Below, piece after piece: positions 33,411 to 43,840 of a stretch of DNA of 64,000 nucleotides. The stretch is from Sorghum bicolor (lineage: Eukaryota > Streptophyta > Magnoliopsida > Poales > Poaceae), in the NCBI RefSeq assembly GCF_000003195.3, contig NC_012876.2:43694396-43758395 (forward strand). Reading direction: 5' to 3'. The position numbers and the translations under genes were made by a program. The stretch's first letter is position 1, and each line of letters starts with the position of its first letter. The notes under the pieces were generated by a model. That model saw only the letters and a list, made by a program, of their open reading frames with translations. It was not told the origin of the DNA and did not search any database.

Positions 33411-34712
33411 TTAGGCTTTTACTCGTCCTCGAGAAAAGGATGGTTAAGAAAAATATCTAGGGTTAAAACATTGTAAAGCATTCTCTTCATACTTGCAGGT
33501 TGTTGTAAAAATCCACTGTGTACCGTAGTTAGGGAAATATATGGTCAAGAGTAGAGGTCCTTTCTTCTTAATCCTGTCACTTGGAGTTTTTGTATATTTT
33601 TTGAAAAGAAATTTATCATACCTTTATCCTCATAGGTTCTCAGGTCACTCATTATCTTTTATATATCTCACTGAGGCTGTTTTAATTTGCAAAAAATTCA
33701 CAAGCATACTTACCTTGCATTTATTGCCTGATCAAAACAGGATCCGAGGAGAGGAATGCCATACTCTTAGATCAAAGACTTTGGAAATTAAAAACTTGTC
33801 AACTCTTACTGGCATATTGCTTATTAGAGGGACCATGGGCTATCATTTTCTTCTTTCTTTTCTCTCCTTCTTTTTTTTTCAGGTGGATACCGAGGTACCC
33901 CTAATTCTACTGCTAGACACTTGTCCATTTTTTCTCCGAGGTTGTCGAGCACTTGCTCCTTTTTATTTCCTCAAAATATTCATATTTTTGCATAGCCCAT
34001 GCCTCTAAAGCAATAATACTTCAGCAGAGTGAATCTTTCTGAATAAATGTCTTGATCTTAGAAGTATGATAAATCTCTCAACAAGGGTCTAACTCGTTTC
34101 GAACAAACTCAATACAGAGTAGATAGCTTTTATAATTGTCATAATTAATATTTTTAGGTTTAGTAAGCATATAAAACACTGAGGATGGTGGCTAGAATTT
34201 TTTGAAGATTTTGAAATAAATTCTCCAAGCAACAATGATATCAAGAATAAGATACTCATACTCTACCATCTCATATTCCACAGTGACTTAAGCAGCACAG
34301 GGTTTTTGAAATGATTTTTCAATAATTGGAAGTTTTTAGGAAATATCACAGAATGAGATTGATCATGATTAGAAACATTTTAATCTTGTTAATTTATCAT
34401 GTCGGAGACAATATTCTGCATGAACCAAGATATATGTGTATGTGTAAAGTGTGCAGAGTATGTACCTGAATCGTGGAGTGGTGTAGTCGAAGTGCATTTG
34501 GTGTGTCGAGGGATCTCCCCCATACTTGTTTTCTGCTTTCTTGCATAAAAGTAAAGTAGAGACACACAAGACATAATAATAATAATAATCTTTATTAATC
34601 TTGAGGCATTTATTACAAATGACTAGTAATGAACTGAAGCTAATAATAGATCTAAACTGAATTTAAAGATAAATAACTATGATGCACTGCCTCAAGATCT
34701 AATCTAGATAAC
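33411..34712 (-). other. 3' non-coding region of element C
   Basis: About 1.3 kb between the extra ORF and the polypurine tract, AT-rich, with the pre-PPT hairpin and the short-hairpin module (33885-33958). Open frames on the plus strand (around 33541-34008) read hydrophobic low-complexity peptides without a family. Confidence 0.75.
33885..33958 (-). other. Short-hairpin module, element C copy
   Basis: Plus-strand inverted repeats are GGATACCGAGGTACCC (33885-33900), AGACACTTGTCC (33915-33926) and GAGCACTTGCTC (33947-33958). The last differs from the GGGCACTTGCCC of element A at two paired positions, keeping the stem. Confidence 0.7.
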
Positions 34713-35339
34713 TTAGCGGCGCTCTAACTCCCTGATCTTCTTATTTGCACTAGCGAGATCATGCCTAAGACCTAGGATAACGGTGTTCTGGTTAGAGAGC
34801 TGCCTAGTGATAGAGTTAACCGAGAACTGGAGCTCTATGATGACCTTGTCTAGCCTACGAACGTCCTCATCAATATCTACTATAGTCTTGCGGCGCTTAG
34901 GGGGTGTCTCAAGAGCGTTGAGAGCGTGCTTCGGGGCTGCCTTTGGAGGGATGAAACAGACTTTGGCTGCTCTAATTCCCTCGAAGTAAGGCCTCTCCTC
35001 CGTAGTGTAGCGGATGCTGCTGATCTCGCCGCTCCGGTTGGTCTTGACTCCAACGACCCGCTCATTAGGCCAGGGTGGCAGGATCCTCGTGCCGGCTGGC
35101 ACCTTGACGGTGGGCTCCTTCTTGGCTAATGGTCCCTTGAGAAGTAGGGGCTGCGGTGCTGCGGTGAGAACTAGTTGAGCATGGTAGGATTGGGTGGAGC
35201 TGCGCTGGCGTGATGGCATGGCTGCTAACTGTCGCTCTGTGTTGGCCAGGACGAGAGCGTAGGCGTCGGGGTCTTCCTTGGGCTTCTTGTTGAGGTCGAA
35301 GGGGACGACTTCCCAATCATCGTGGAACTCTTCGGCCAT
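34713..35339 (-). CDS. Extra 3' ORF of element C (unknown function, coiled coil)
   Basis: This is an intact 208-codon ORF, unlike the broken pol before it. The N-terminus is acidic (MAEEFHDDWEVVPFDLNKKP). The middle is proline- and basic-rich (ILPPWPNERVVGVKTN). A basic PPKRRK at about residue 143 could be a nuclear localisation signal, and the last 55 residues form heptads (VRRLDKVIIELQFSVNSI) typical of a coiled coil. No transmembrane segment or signal peptide is seen, so it is not obviously an envelope protein despite its position after integrase. It has its own TATA box about 90 bases upstream. No named family fits; it could be a structural or RNA-binding accessory protein. Confidence 0.7.
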   Translation of the reverse strand: MAEEFHDDWEVVPFDLNKKPKEDPDAYALVLANTERQLAAMPSRQRSSTQSYHAQLVLTAAPQPLLLKGPLAKKEPTVKVPAGTRILPPWPNERVVGVKTNRSGEISSIRYTTEERPYFEGIRAAKVCFIPPKAAPKHALNALETPPKRRKTIVDIDEDVRRLDKVIIELQFSVNSITRQLSNQNTVILGLRHDLASANKKIRELERR

Positions 35340-35423
35340 TGGGTTAGCGAGGATCTAAGCAAGCTCTAATAGAATGAGAGAAGGCTTGAATAAATTGGTG
35401 TTGAAAACTGACGTCAGGGGTCT

Positions 35424-35654
35424 GTTTATATAGGGGTCAAAAAGTGCCTCTAGGGTTTGCTCGGGCTACTCCCGCCGCCATGCGTGTGAAACCTTCCATC
35501 TGTATGATTATTTAGTTTACCATAAATGAGTTTATTGTGACGGAGGAAATCGGGACTGAGAGGAGACAGGGGCTGGGCGCCCGCCCTCTTCATCAGGGCG
35601 CCCGCTTTGTGCCTGGCCCCGTTGTGGGCCCGCTTCCTCGAGCATGCTTCTAGA
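35424..35654 (-). promoter_or_regulatory. LTR-like promoter block before the extra ORF of element C
   Basis: On the minus strand the block begins TCTAGAAGCATGCTCGAGG and contains AAGCGG and GGGCC. It then has two GC-rich boxes at 35596-35605 and 35575-35587 (21 bases apart) and a TATA box CTATATAAAC at 35433-35424, 85 bases before the ATG. The LTR of element A runs TCTAGAAGCAACTCGACC, AAGCGG, GGGCC and the same two boxes in the same order. A palindromic TGACGTCA at 35409-35416 lies just after the TATA box. Promoter function is inference. Confidence 0.65.
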
Positions 35655-35805
35655 TGCAGACTTTATTCAAAAAATATATACTTGGCCCAAAAACGTTAGA
35701 TTAAAAAGGTTGGGCTCTAATTCTCCATGGGAAGGTAGAAATAGATCACGTCTATCTCTTCTAATTCTTTATTGGGCTCTAAAAATAATTTAAGACGTTG
35801 ACCAT

Positions 35806-37086
35806 TTACCTTGAATAACGTACCTTCGTTATTTTGAAGTGTGATTGCTCCGTGGGAGATGAATTGATTACTTTGAATGGTCCTTCCCATTTACTCTGGA
35901 GTTTTTCATGCCCGAAAAGCTTTACACTGGAATTAAAAAGTAATACCTTATCTACGGGTGCAAACTCCTTCATCGTGATCCTCTTGTCATGCCACCTTTT
36001 GACTCTTTCTTTGTAGATTTTCGAGTTGTGATATGCTTTCTCTCGCCATTCTTCCAATTTTGATAGTTGCATCCTTCTATGATCTCCAGCGACATCTAGG
36101 TCCATATTCCATCTCCTTATGGCCCAGTGTGCTTTGAATTCTAGTTCAACAGGTAGGTGGCAAGTCTTCCCGTACACCAATTGGTATGGGGACATTCCAA
36201 GTGGGGTCTTGTATGCTGTCCGGTATGCCCAGAGTGCATCAGGTAACTTGTCCTTCCATGCCGTTCCCATCTCATTGACTGTTTTCTAAAGAATATTCTT
36301 GATTTTCTTGTTGGAAGTCTCCGCTTGGCCACTTGTGTGAGGATGGTAGGGAGTAGCGATGTTGTGACGGATTCCATGTTTCGACAGATAGTGTTTGAAG
36401 CATTTGTCGATGAAGTGTGCTCCTCCATCACTTATCACTACTCTGGGAACTCCAAATCTTGGAAATATAATTTCTTCAAACATCCTCTTTGAACTGATGT
36501 TGTCAGCGTGTTTGCAAGGTAGTGCCTCTACCCACTTGGAGACGTAGTCAACTGCCACCAAGATGAACTCACACCTCTTTGATGGGGGAAATGGACCCAT
36601 GTAATCTATTCCCCAGACATCAAAGAGCACAATCTGTAGGTTGTTGGTGAGTGGTATGGCGTCCCTTGTATTTATGTTTCCGTGCCTTTGACATGGCCCA
36701 CATCTTCTGATATATTGCTTCGTGTCTTCATACATTGTAGGCCAGTAGAATCCACACTACCAGATCTTTGAATGTGTATGGAATGCTCTGTAATGACCTC
36801 CATATGGTGATGAATGACATCTGTCAATGATCTTCCATCCTTCCTCGATGGTCACACATCTTCTGAGTAAGCCATCAGAGCATACTCGGAAGAGGTATGG
36901 CTCATCCCATATATGTGAACGACTTTCTTGAATAAGCTTCTTCTTGTTCGCTCCTGGTGGTACATACCCTGAAACCATAAAACTAACAATATCTGCATAC
37001 CAGGGGTCAGACCTGTTAATCCCGTAGAGCATGTCGTCCCGGAGTGAATCATTGATGGGGGTTTCCTGTGGATTCTTAAAATACAT
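35806..37086 (-). pseudogene. Integrase of element C
   Basis: Minus-strand order: zinc-binding HHCC (HSSPYGGHYRAFHTHSKIW ... RRCGPCQRHG), then the catalytic core with FDVWGIDYMGPFP (first D), VVISDGGAHF (second D) and HPHTSGQAETSNK (E), then [11 protein letters not shown] and a C-terminal DNA-binding part ([12 protein letters not shown]). All three catalytic acids are present. Stops at 37087-37089, 36757-36759 and 36286-36288 interrupt it, each one transition or transversion from a sense codon. It would splice element cDNA into chromosomes. It directly follows RNase H in the Ty3 order. Confidence 0.92.
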
Positions 37087-38544
37087 TCAAGACAAGTGAT
37101 CAGCAACAGAATTTTCTACTCCCTTTTTATCTTTTATCTCTAAGTCAAATTCTTGAAGTAATAAGATCTATCTAATCAGGTGAGGTTTAGCATCTTTTTT
37201 AGTGAGAAGATATTTTAGTGCAGCATGATCAGTGTAAACAATTATTTTAGCTCCAACTAAATAAGATCAAAATTTATCAATGGCAAAGACAACGGCAAGA
37301 ACCTCTTTTTTAGTGGTTGCATAATTAAGTTGAGCTCCTGTCAAAGTTTCGCTAGCATAAGCAATTGCATGATGCTTCTTATTTTTAGTTTGTCCCAAAA
37401 CTTCCCCCACAGCATAATCACTAGCATCACACATAATTTCAAAAGGCAACGACCAATCAGGGGGTTGAATGATTGGTGTAGAGATGAGTGCATTCTTTAA
37501 TAAATTGAAAGATGTTAGGCATGCATCATCAAATTCGAAAGGAGCATCCTTGGCTAGCAAAAGAGTAAGTGGTCTAGCAATGAATGAAAAATCTTTTATG
37601 AATCTGCGATAAAAACCAGCATGGCCAAGAAAGCTTCGAATTCCTTTTATATTCACGGGTGGCGGTAGTTGTTCAAGTACTTCAATTTTAGCTTTGTCTA
37701 CCTCAATACCTCTTTCAGACACTAGGTGTCCCAGCACTATTCCTTCTCTAACCATAAAATGACATTTTTCCCAATTAAGGACAAAGTGCTTTTCTGCACA
37801 TATTTGCAAAACCTTGTCTAAGTTTTCAAGACAACTATCAAAAGTTTTTCCATATACAGAGAAATCATCCATAAAAAATTCCATAATCTCTTCAATCATA
37901 TCAGAAAATATAGACATCATGCATCTTTGAAAACAAGCTGGTGCATTACATAACCTAAAAGACATTCTACGGTAAGCATAAGTTTCGTATGGGCATGTAA
38001 ACATGGTTTTGCTTTGATCATCGGGATGGATCGGGATCTGGTGATACCCTGAATATCCATCTAAGAAACAGAAGAACGAATGGTTCGCTAATCGCTCTAG
38101 CATCTCATCTATGAAAGGTAAAGGAAAATGATCTTTTTTCGTGGCTTTGTTCCGTTTTCTATAGTCTATGCACATCCGCCACCCTGTGACGGTGCGTTGC
38201 GGAATTAGCTCGTTCTTTTGATTCGTAACGACAGTCATGCCTCCCTTTTTAGGCACAACTTGAACTGGGCTCACCCACTCAGTGTGCGGCACAGGATATA
38301 TAATCCCTGCATGTAGCAACTTTATAACTTCCTATTTAACTACCTCTCTCATCGCGTTGTTTAGTCTACGTTGGGGCTCTCGAGAAGGTGAAATAGAAGG
38401 ATCTATCGGAATACGATGGGTACAAATCATAGGACTGATTCCTATAAGATCTTGGAGTGAGTAGCCAAAAACTGAGTGATGTTTCTCAAGAATGGTCATT
38501 AACCGCAGAGTTTGCTCTTGAGTGAGTTTATTACTAATGATCAC
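37087..38544 (-). pseudogene. Reverse transcriptase and RNase H of element C
   Basis: Motifs include RTVTGWRMCIDYRKRNKATKKDHFPLPFIDEMLERLANH, FCFLDGYSGYHQIPI, RMSFRLCNAPACFQRC and the catalytic FMDDFSVYG, followed by the RNase H with FEIMCDASDYAVGEVLGQ and YATTKKEVLAVVFAI. The VTNQKNELIPQRTVTGWR signature and FMDD box are typical of the Athila lineage. Stops lie at 38332-38334, 37267-37269 and 37168-37170. The frame upstream (38545-38700) continues in another frame, so a frameshift lies near 38710. It copies element RNA to DNA. Confidence 0.94.
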
Positions 38545-38699
38545 AGGAAACTCTGGATTATTGTTTAGGAAAGCATAAATAAGACCGGGTGGTAAAGTTT
38601 TAAGTTCTATGGGAGGTCTAGGTGTTTCTACAAACTCATCTAAGGGTTCAGGTTCAGAAGGTTCAGCTTCTTCTTCTATAAAGAAAGGAGCTTCTTCTT

Positions 38700-39605
38700 C
38701 TAAGTCTGGTTCATCAAAAGCTCTAGAGATGCAGCCTTTACCTCCTCCATAGGATCGGGCAAAAGATATGACTCGGTCTTATTATTTAAGGACTGAGAAA
38801 TCATTATTGTAAATTTGAAAGCATTTCCAAAAGAAATGTGTAGCTTTCCAGTATGACCTTCATAAAGGAGTCTTCTAAAAGGTTGTCCTATCAATAGGTC
38901 AAAGTCCCATGTATCAAAGATATAAAAGTTCAAATGAACCATGGAGCCTTCTACCATCAACGGTAGGACATTAATAATTCCAAGACTAGGGACCAATCGT
39001 CCCGAAGATTCCTTTATGACCTTTGTTATGGGGGTTAAGACCAAATTTTTAAATAATTTAAGTGCAAAAGATTTAGACATGATGTTGATCCCCACAACAG
39101 GATTATAGAGAGCATCAAATTGATCAGAATCATAAGCACAGCGTATAGTTATAGTAGGTGTGTCCAAACGAATCACATCAGAGGAAAGCTCTGACTCCTC
39201 CAACCATTCGCTACTCATGACTGCGATAAGCTCTCTCAATTGATGTTTAGTTGGCAAACAAATGCTAAAATGGCCGTTTTGGGGTTTGTCTATAGAATGG
39301 TAGTTTGAAATGTTTACAAAATCGGCAAAAAGATCAGATTCTATATCCAGCATGAAATCAGGTGGTGGAATTTCTTCCTTTTGTGGCTCAGAACTTGGGA
39401 TAGCTAAAGTAGATGGAGAATTTGGTAGAGTGTCTACTTCGGCTTCGTGGGTTTCATCATGAAGGGTATTATCCATCTCAGCTTCTAGGACTCTATCTAG
39501 GATCACTCTAGCGTTATCAGTAGGGATGCGAAAGAAAGAACCACTAGACATTGTATGTAGCATTTGTTTATGATCTTTATGCGAAAGAAAGAACAGGGTG
39601 TTCAA
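38700..39605 (-). pseudogene. Protease-like domain of element C
   Basis: 301 codons. The C-terminal half (about residues 150-265) reads IRCAYDSDQFDALYNPVVGINIMSKSF, later FYIFDTWDFDLLIGQPFRRLL, which is the retropepsin fold. At the catalytic turn, where Athila-type proteases read D-x-G (DLGASVSVMP in element D here), this protein has NPVVG and no aspartate. I recall similar NP-VG forms in other grass proteins, so it may be a lineage feature and not damage. It overlaps the end of gag by 29 bases in another frame and is followed by a frameshift before RT. Confidence 0.8.
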
Positions 39606-40087
39606 GATTAAGGTTTGAACCAGATTCTAAAAGATCAGAAAAATGTTTCCAGGATTTTCCCAAAGTTTCATTATCTTTTTGTTTAAAAGATAGGACTTCG
39701 AGTCTAAGGTCGCCGATACGGTCGAGGGAATAAAAGTCTAGACAAAAGTTGGGTCGTAAAACTCCCCATTCACCTCGTTGTTGACTTACCTTCTGACTAT
39801 ACCATTGTCTAGCTTCTCCCCTTAAAGAAAAAGGAAAAAGCTTCCAACGTAAAGTTTTATCAGAAATGCCTTCAATGCGAAGACAATCACATGTTTGCTC
39901 AAAATCTCTAATATGAAAGGGTTTTCGTCTTCCTTTATTGAAAAGGATAGGTTTTGAATCATGGCAATCAACCTGGAACTTAACGTATACTGGGATGTTT
40001 GGATAGGCTGTGATGACTCCCATGGTAAAAGGTCAGTTTCCGAAGTTTTTGCAAATTGATAGATTGATTTAGAATCTTGGTTTTCCA
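39577..40087 (-). pseudogene. Gag of element C
   Basis: An ATG at 40087 (MENQDSKSIYQFAKTSE) starts the leader. The main frame from 40023 reads KPFHIRDFEQTCDCLRIEGISDKTLRWKLFPFSLRGEARQWY, the conserved retrotransposon Gag core, then DRIGDLRLEVLSFKQKDNETLGKSWKHF. The two segments are in different frames, so a frameshift lies near 40020. No zinc knuckle was seen before the protease. Length is short for an Athila Gag, which suggests an internal deletion. It forms the particle and packages RNA. Confidence 0.85.
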
Positions 40088-40194
40088 TAAGGTAAGAGTA
40101 AAGAAAATAAAGAATATAAAAAGATAAGAAAAAATAAAAGTATAAATACAAGATAGTAGTAAGACTCAAGGTTATCTCAGCAAACCGTCTTTCT

Positions 40195-40211
40195 CCCCGG
40201 CAACGGCGCCA
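40195..40211 (-). promoter_or_regulatory. Primer binding site of element C (tRNA-Asp)
   Basis: The minus strand reads TGGCGCCGTTGCCGGGG, complementary to plant tRNA-Asp(GTC) at all 17 positions, 8 bases from the 5' LTR. Confidence 0.93.
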
Positions 40212-40219
40212 GAAATGCT

Positions 40220-41389
40220 TGTTGATATTTGGTAACGCAATCAGAATTAATCCGCAAGCGCACGGATATCGGTGAGCACTTCACTCGGGATGTTATCTAG
40301 AGTATCGTAGTTATATTTTTACCACTAGGAGAAAGCATGCATTTGACTAACCTGGTCTATTACTACTAACCTTTAGGCTACAAACTATGTGATTCGATGT
40401 GAGTGATGTATAGAGAATACTACAACCACACTCTCGTTCTAACCTTGGTAAGGATAATCTACTGTTCTGTTGGGGAGGCTCACGGAATCTAGACACCACA
40501 GAGGATGTTCGACCCGCACCTATAAACCCTATCGATCCTACTAATGGGATATGGGCTACAAAGGTAACTCGAAAATGTCATGTTCCTCGCTACTACCACG
40601 GTCCAGCTAGTCAGGGGATATCTATGAGTATCCTAGTCCAAACACCACGTTTACGCTAGAGATGATTACTCTAAACTCTACGCGAAGAGATCAAAGTAAA
40701 CTCATAAACCAAAGAACAATAAAACAAAGAGCTTACTAGAATTTAGAAGTCGAAATACTGAAGAATCCTAGGAGCAAGCCTCGAGTTATGAGAGTTGATC
40801 CAGCAGGTACAACCTCGGAGTAGACACCGACAGGCCGGGCTTCCTCCGATCTACACCTCCACTCTATCTCTCTCAATCTTGTAGAACTAGTCTACTCTCA
40901 CATTGGATGCTACGCCCTATGAGGTGGGAACCCTAAGGAACCTCTCTCTCTGAATCCTCTCTGGAAAATATGCTAATGAATAATTGGATTCTCCCCTCCA
41001 GGGGCCAGGGGGCCTTGCTTATATATTCTTTTCAAATGAATCTAGGCCGTCAGATCAAACCGACATTGATTGAACGGTTCTCCTTGATCCTTTAGGTCGG
41101 TGGAGCATAATCTGCGAGACTCGTGCTGATTGGCCAGCAGAGGAGGGCGGGCGCCTAAGGGGGGAGGGCGGGCACCCTGATAGAAAATTGCGCGGCACGT
41201 TAATATCTCTATGTAAACCTGACATGTGGGCCTTTCTTCCATATTTCCCGATAACCCCTACAGAAATAGATAAACAACAAAACTCGTGGAATTCTGTCTG
41301 ATCAAACCCTAATTCTTGGTGTTGTTTGTATGTTGGTCCTTTCCCTTGTTTATTTCATAATTAAAATTGGTACTTAAGAACCGTCAACA
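40220..41389 (-). repeat. 5' LTR of element C
   Basis: 1170 bases. Compared with the left copy it lacks about 60 bases just past the GC boxes, yet keeps two boxes at 41144-41156 and 41165-41178. A minus-strand TATA (ATATATAAGC) is near 41017-41026. Confidence 0.95.
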
Positions 41390-42425
41390 GAGCCCTCACC
41401 AAAAGGCTAACGAAAACACAGCGCAAAAAAGTCAACAGGGGGAAGTGCACCGACGTAGGTCGTCGAGGGGGCTCAAAGTTGCCACAGCACAACTGGTGAA
41501 TCGTGGTGTCAGAAGCCGTCAGCCCCAAAACCTCTTTGGCCCTCTGAGCTATCACCCTATAATCTGTGCCTGCCAGTGTGTAGTGGATATAGCGATGGCC
41601 TGGCAAAGCAAGCAGACTTGGGAGACCTGGTAGGTAAGTGAAGTACTGTCTGATATCTGCACCTACCATGTTTCCTAGTACCTCAAGGTCTAGCACCCTA
41701 TGCTCCCTGAACTAAGTCTTAGCATGAACAAATGCCTGGTACATGTCGTCCTGAACCACCGTGTAGAATCTGGAATGAGCCCTCTGATCCCGGGCTGCTG
41801 GGAACCAGGTGGGGAAAGGAGCAAACCTCAACTTTTGAATCTCACGTGTAGGGTCCTGGGTGTAGCCCTTATGTATCCTGGCAGGAGCTGGATGTGGAGC
41901 TGGAGTACCACATGCCGGTGTGGAGCGAGCAGACAAGGTGGACTGACCCTGCGTACCAGTCCTGGAGGCAGCCTAGGTACGAGTGCGAGTCGACCTGCAA
42001 AGGGGCTGCTCCTCCTGCTGAGCCTATGTCGGGCCCTCTGCCTAGGCCTCTGCCTCTGTCTCCTTCTGTGCTGACTCAGTGACGTCAATCCATACACGCT
42101 GACCCCCTAGCATGATGGTGCCAAGAGGGGTCCCGTGTCGTGCCTCAACCTCAAGCACTGCACACCTCTGAGCTTTCGAGAGATCTAACCCAATCCTCAG
42201 TGCTCCTAAGTGGCCACCCCTCTCTGCTGCCTCAGCTGCTGCTGCCACTGCCTCTACCACCTCATCAGCCTCTCTGTCATTGGCCTTCCTCTTCTTTGTA
42301 GCTAGCTTCTTTCCTTTACCCTTCTCTACAACTGACAGGCGGCGGGGAGGATCACCACCACCGTCACCTCCTGGAGAGCCACCACTGCTAGCTGTTGGAC
42401 CACTGATGTTTTTGCACCGTGCCAT
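41390..42425 (-). pseudogene. C2 env-like ORF, N-terminal part
   Basis: The ORF opens at 42425 (MARCKNISGPTASSGG). It is glycine-rich, then strongly basic (KGKGKKLATKKRKANDRE, a likely nuclear localisation signal), then alanine/glutamate helical (ADEVVEAVAAAAEAAERGG). Further on are FAPFPTWFPAARDQRAHSRF and VLGNMVGADIRQYFTYLPGL before the element C insertion at 41389. Stops at 42042 and 41712 interrupt it. Position after RT-RNase H matches the env-like gene of SIRE elements (family knowledge). A nuclear signal and no signal peptide argue against a membrane envelope role. Confidence 0.7.
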
Positions 42426-42549
42426 TGCAAGAACCTAAGCCTAAGAAACTGCTAAAAGCTGACAATCTGACACTCTAGAGGCTTGGCCTCAGTCCGTACT
42501 CACGGGCTTGGCCCCGAGTTCACTGACACTGCCAAACTGAGACCACGTG

Positions 42550-42834
42550 CTGCAAGAGATTGAATAGATAGGGTATACATAAGCACACATAATAGCTAGA
42601 CATCAGAAAAACCAATAGATCACAAGATTAGGTGAGGAACGGGTGCGAATAGCTTACAATCAGATGTTGAGACGCGTTTCGGATGAAAGATCACGATCGG
42701 AATCTACCGGAGAACACGAATCAACTCCTCATGGTGCTGCAGAGATGGAACGGAGCAGATTGAGGTTAAAAACCACGTTGTAATTCATTGACACATAAAA
42801 TCAAACACCTCGAGGGCAGGGTAAGGAAACTCAC
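42550..42834 (-). other. Predicted 5'-UTR intron before the C2 env-like ORF
   Basis: On the minus strand a donor GG/GTGAGTTT begins at 42834 and an acceptor CTCTTGCAG ends at 42550, enclosing a T-rich sequence. The ORF ATG is 124 bases further on. This is a pattern call only; RNA reads would decide. Confidence 0.45.
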
Positions 42835-43053
42835 CCCAAACCCTAAAATCCATGTGAGAGAGGGATCCTTGGGTGCGGAGAAGGAAAGAGGAGGGGCCTG
42901 GAGCAGATCAGTCACGGGGAAACCAAACACCACCGGTGGGAAAAACGAGATCGACGAAGGCGGCGGCTGGTCAGCAATTAGGGCACGAACGGCACAGCTG
43001 CTGGGCGAGTTCGCGAGAAAAGAAAAGCTGGCTGAATAGACACAGGTCTTGGG

Positions 43054-43330
43054 GTTATATGCGCTGTTCGCTGGGTCACTGGATGGTCTTAAAGGGGCAC
43101 CGGATGCGTCCGGTGACCACTGGACTAAAACTCAGAGAGTTTCACAATTCGTCCGACCACCGGACGATGGCCACCGGACGCTTACCCAGCGTCCGGTGCC
43201 TCATGGCACGCCTAGGAGAACCACTGGACGCACCTCACCGAACGTGCTCGGAACACTGTTCTAGCGTCTGGTGAGTGCTGTCCAGTAGACTCACCACACC
43301 GGATGCGCTGCAGGAGCGTCCGGTGCACCT
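43054..43330 (-). promoter_or_regulatory. LTR-like promoter block before the C2 env-like ORF
   Basis: Copies and variants of CACCGGACGC and GCGTCCGGTG cluster at 43090-43325, then a minus-strand TATA (CATATAAC) follows at 43061-43054. The same order, motif cluster then TATA box, is found in the C2 LTRs (50285-50645, then near 50230). The sequence downstream looks like a 5' UTR with a donor site. Confidence 0.6.
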
Positions 43331-43840
43331 CTGGCCTGTTTTCAACTTGGAACTTCGCCCGACTTTCACCCAACCAAGTTCCAATTTCAAGAACACTCAA
43401 ATGAACACAAATTGGAACTGGTATGAGTGACCTCTCTCAAACCCTCAAATTTTCACAAATATTTTGCCTTAGGCATAGTAGTTTTTATGAAAATAGTCAA
43501 GTGAAAGCACCAAGGAGCATCTTGTGGCCATAAAGCTAGGGGTTTAAAACATAAGGAGCTTTGAATGCTCCCCCTATCTATGGACGAACACAGCAGATGC
43601 TCAAGACATAACCAAAAAGAAACGATAAACCAACAAGCATGCATATGATATGAAATGCAATGCAATACTTGAAAGTAAACTAATGCTTGTCAAGTTTGAT
43701 CCAAGGTTAAGCTTTTTCACACACACATGGGGGTTATCTTAACCATGTTGGACAAGCCTTATACACAATCTTTTTGTATTTTTATTTTTGGTATGCATGA
43801 TATGTAAAACAAAAGCTATTTACAAGGTCAACACACAACT
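43331..43840 (-). other. Spacer between pol and the internal promoter of C2
   Basis: No coding sense. It contains an internal polypurine tract (ATAGGGGGAGCATTC near 43566-43580). Confidence 0.6.

Larger units (their letters stand above)
32190..41389 (-). mobile_element. Element C: Athila-type Ty3/gypsy retrotransposon with gag-pol and an extra 3' ORF
   Basis: LTRs (1208 and 1170 bases) start TGTTGATATTTGG and end CGTCAACA on the plus strand. Perfect gagcc duplications lie at 32185-32189 and 41390-41394. The minus-strand order is LTR, tRNA-Asp primer site, gag, protease, RT-RNase H, integrase, a promoter-like block, a 208-codon ORF, 3' non-coding region, polypurine tract, LTR. It is the only element of this group in the window that encodes RT and integrase. 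A handful of stops and frameshifts disable it. It sits in the env-like ORF of C2. Confidence 0.97.

Noticed and set aside
33541..34008. 155-codon plus-strand frame with hydrophobic stretches
   Set aside because: It is antisense to the element C 3' non-coding region, is low complexity, and overlaps the conserved hairpin module. No family resemblance.
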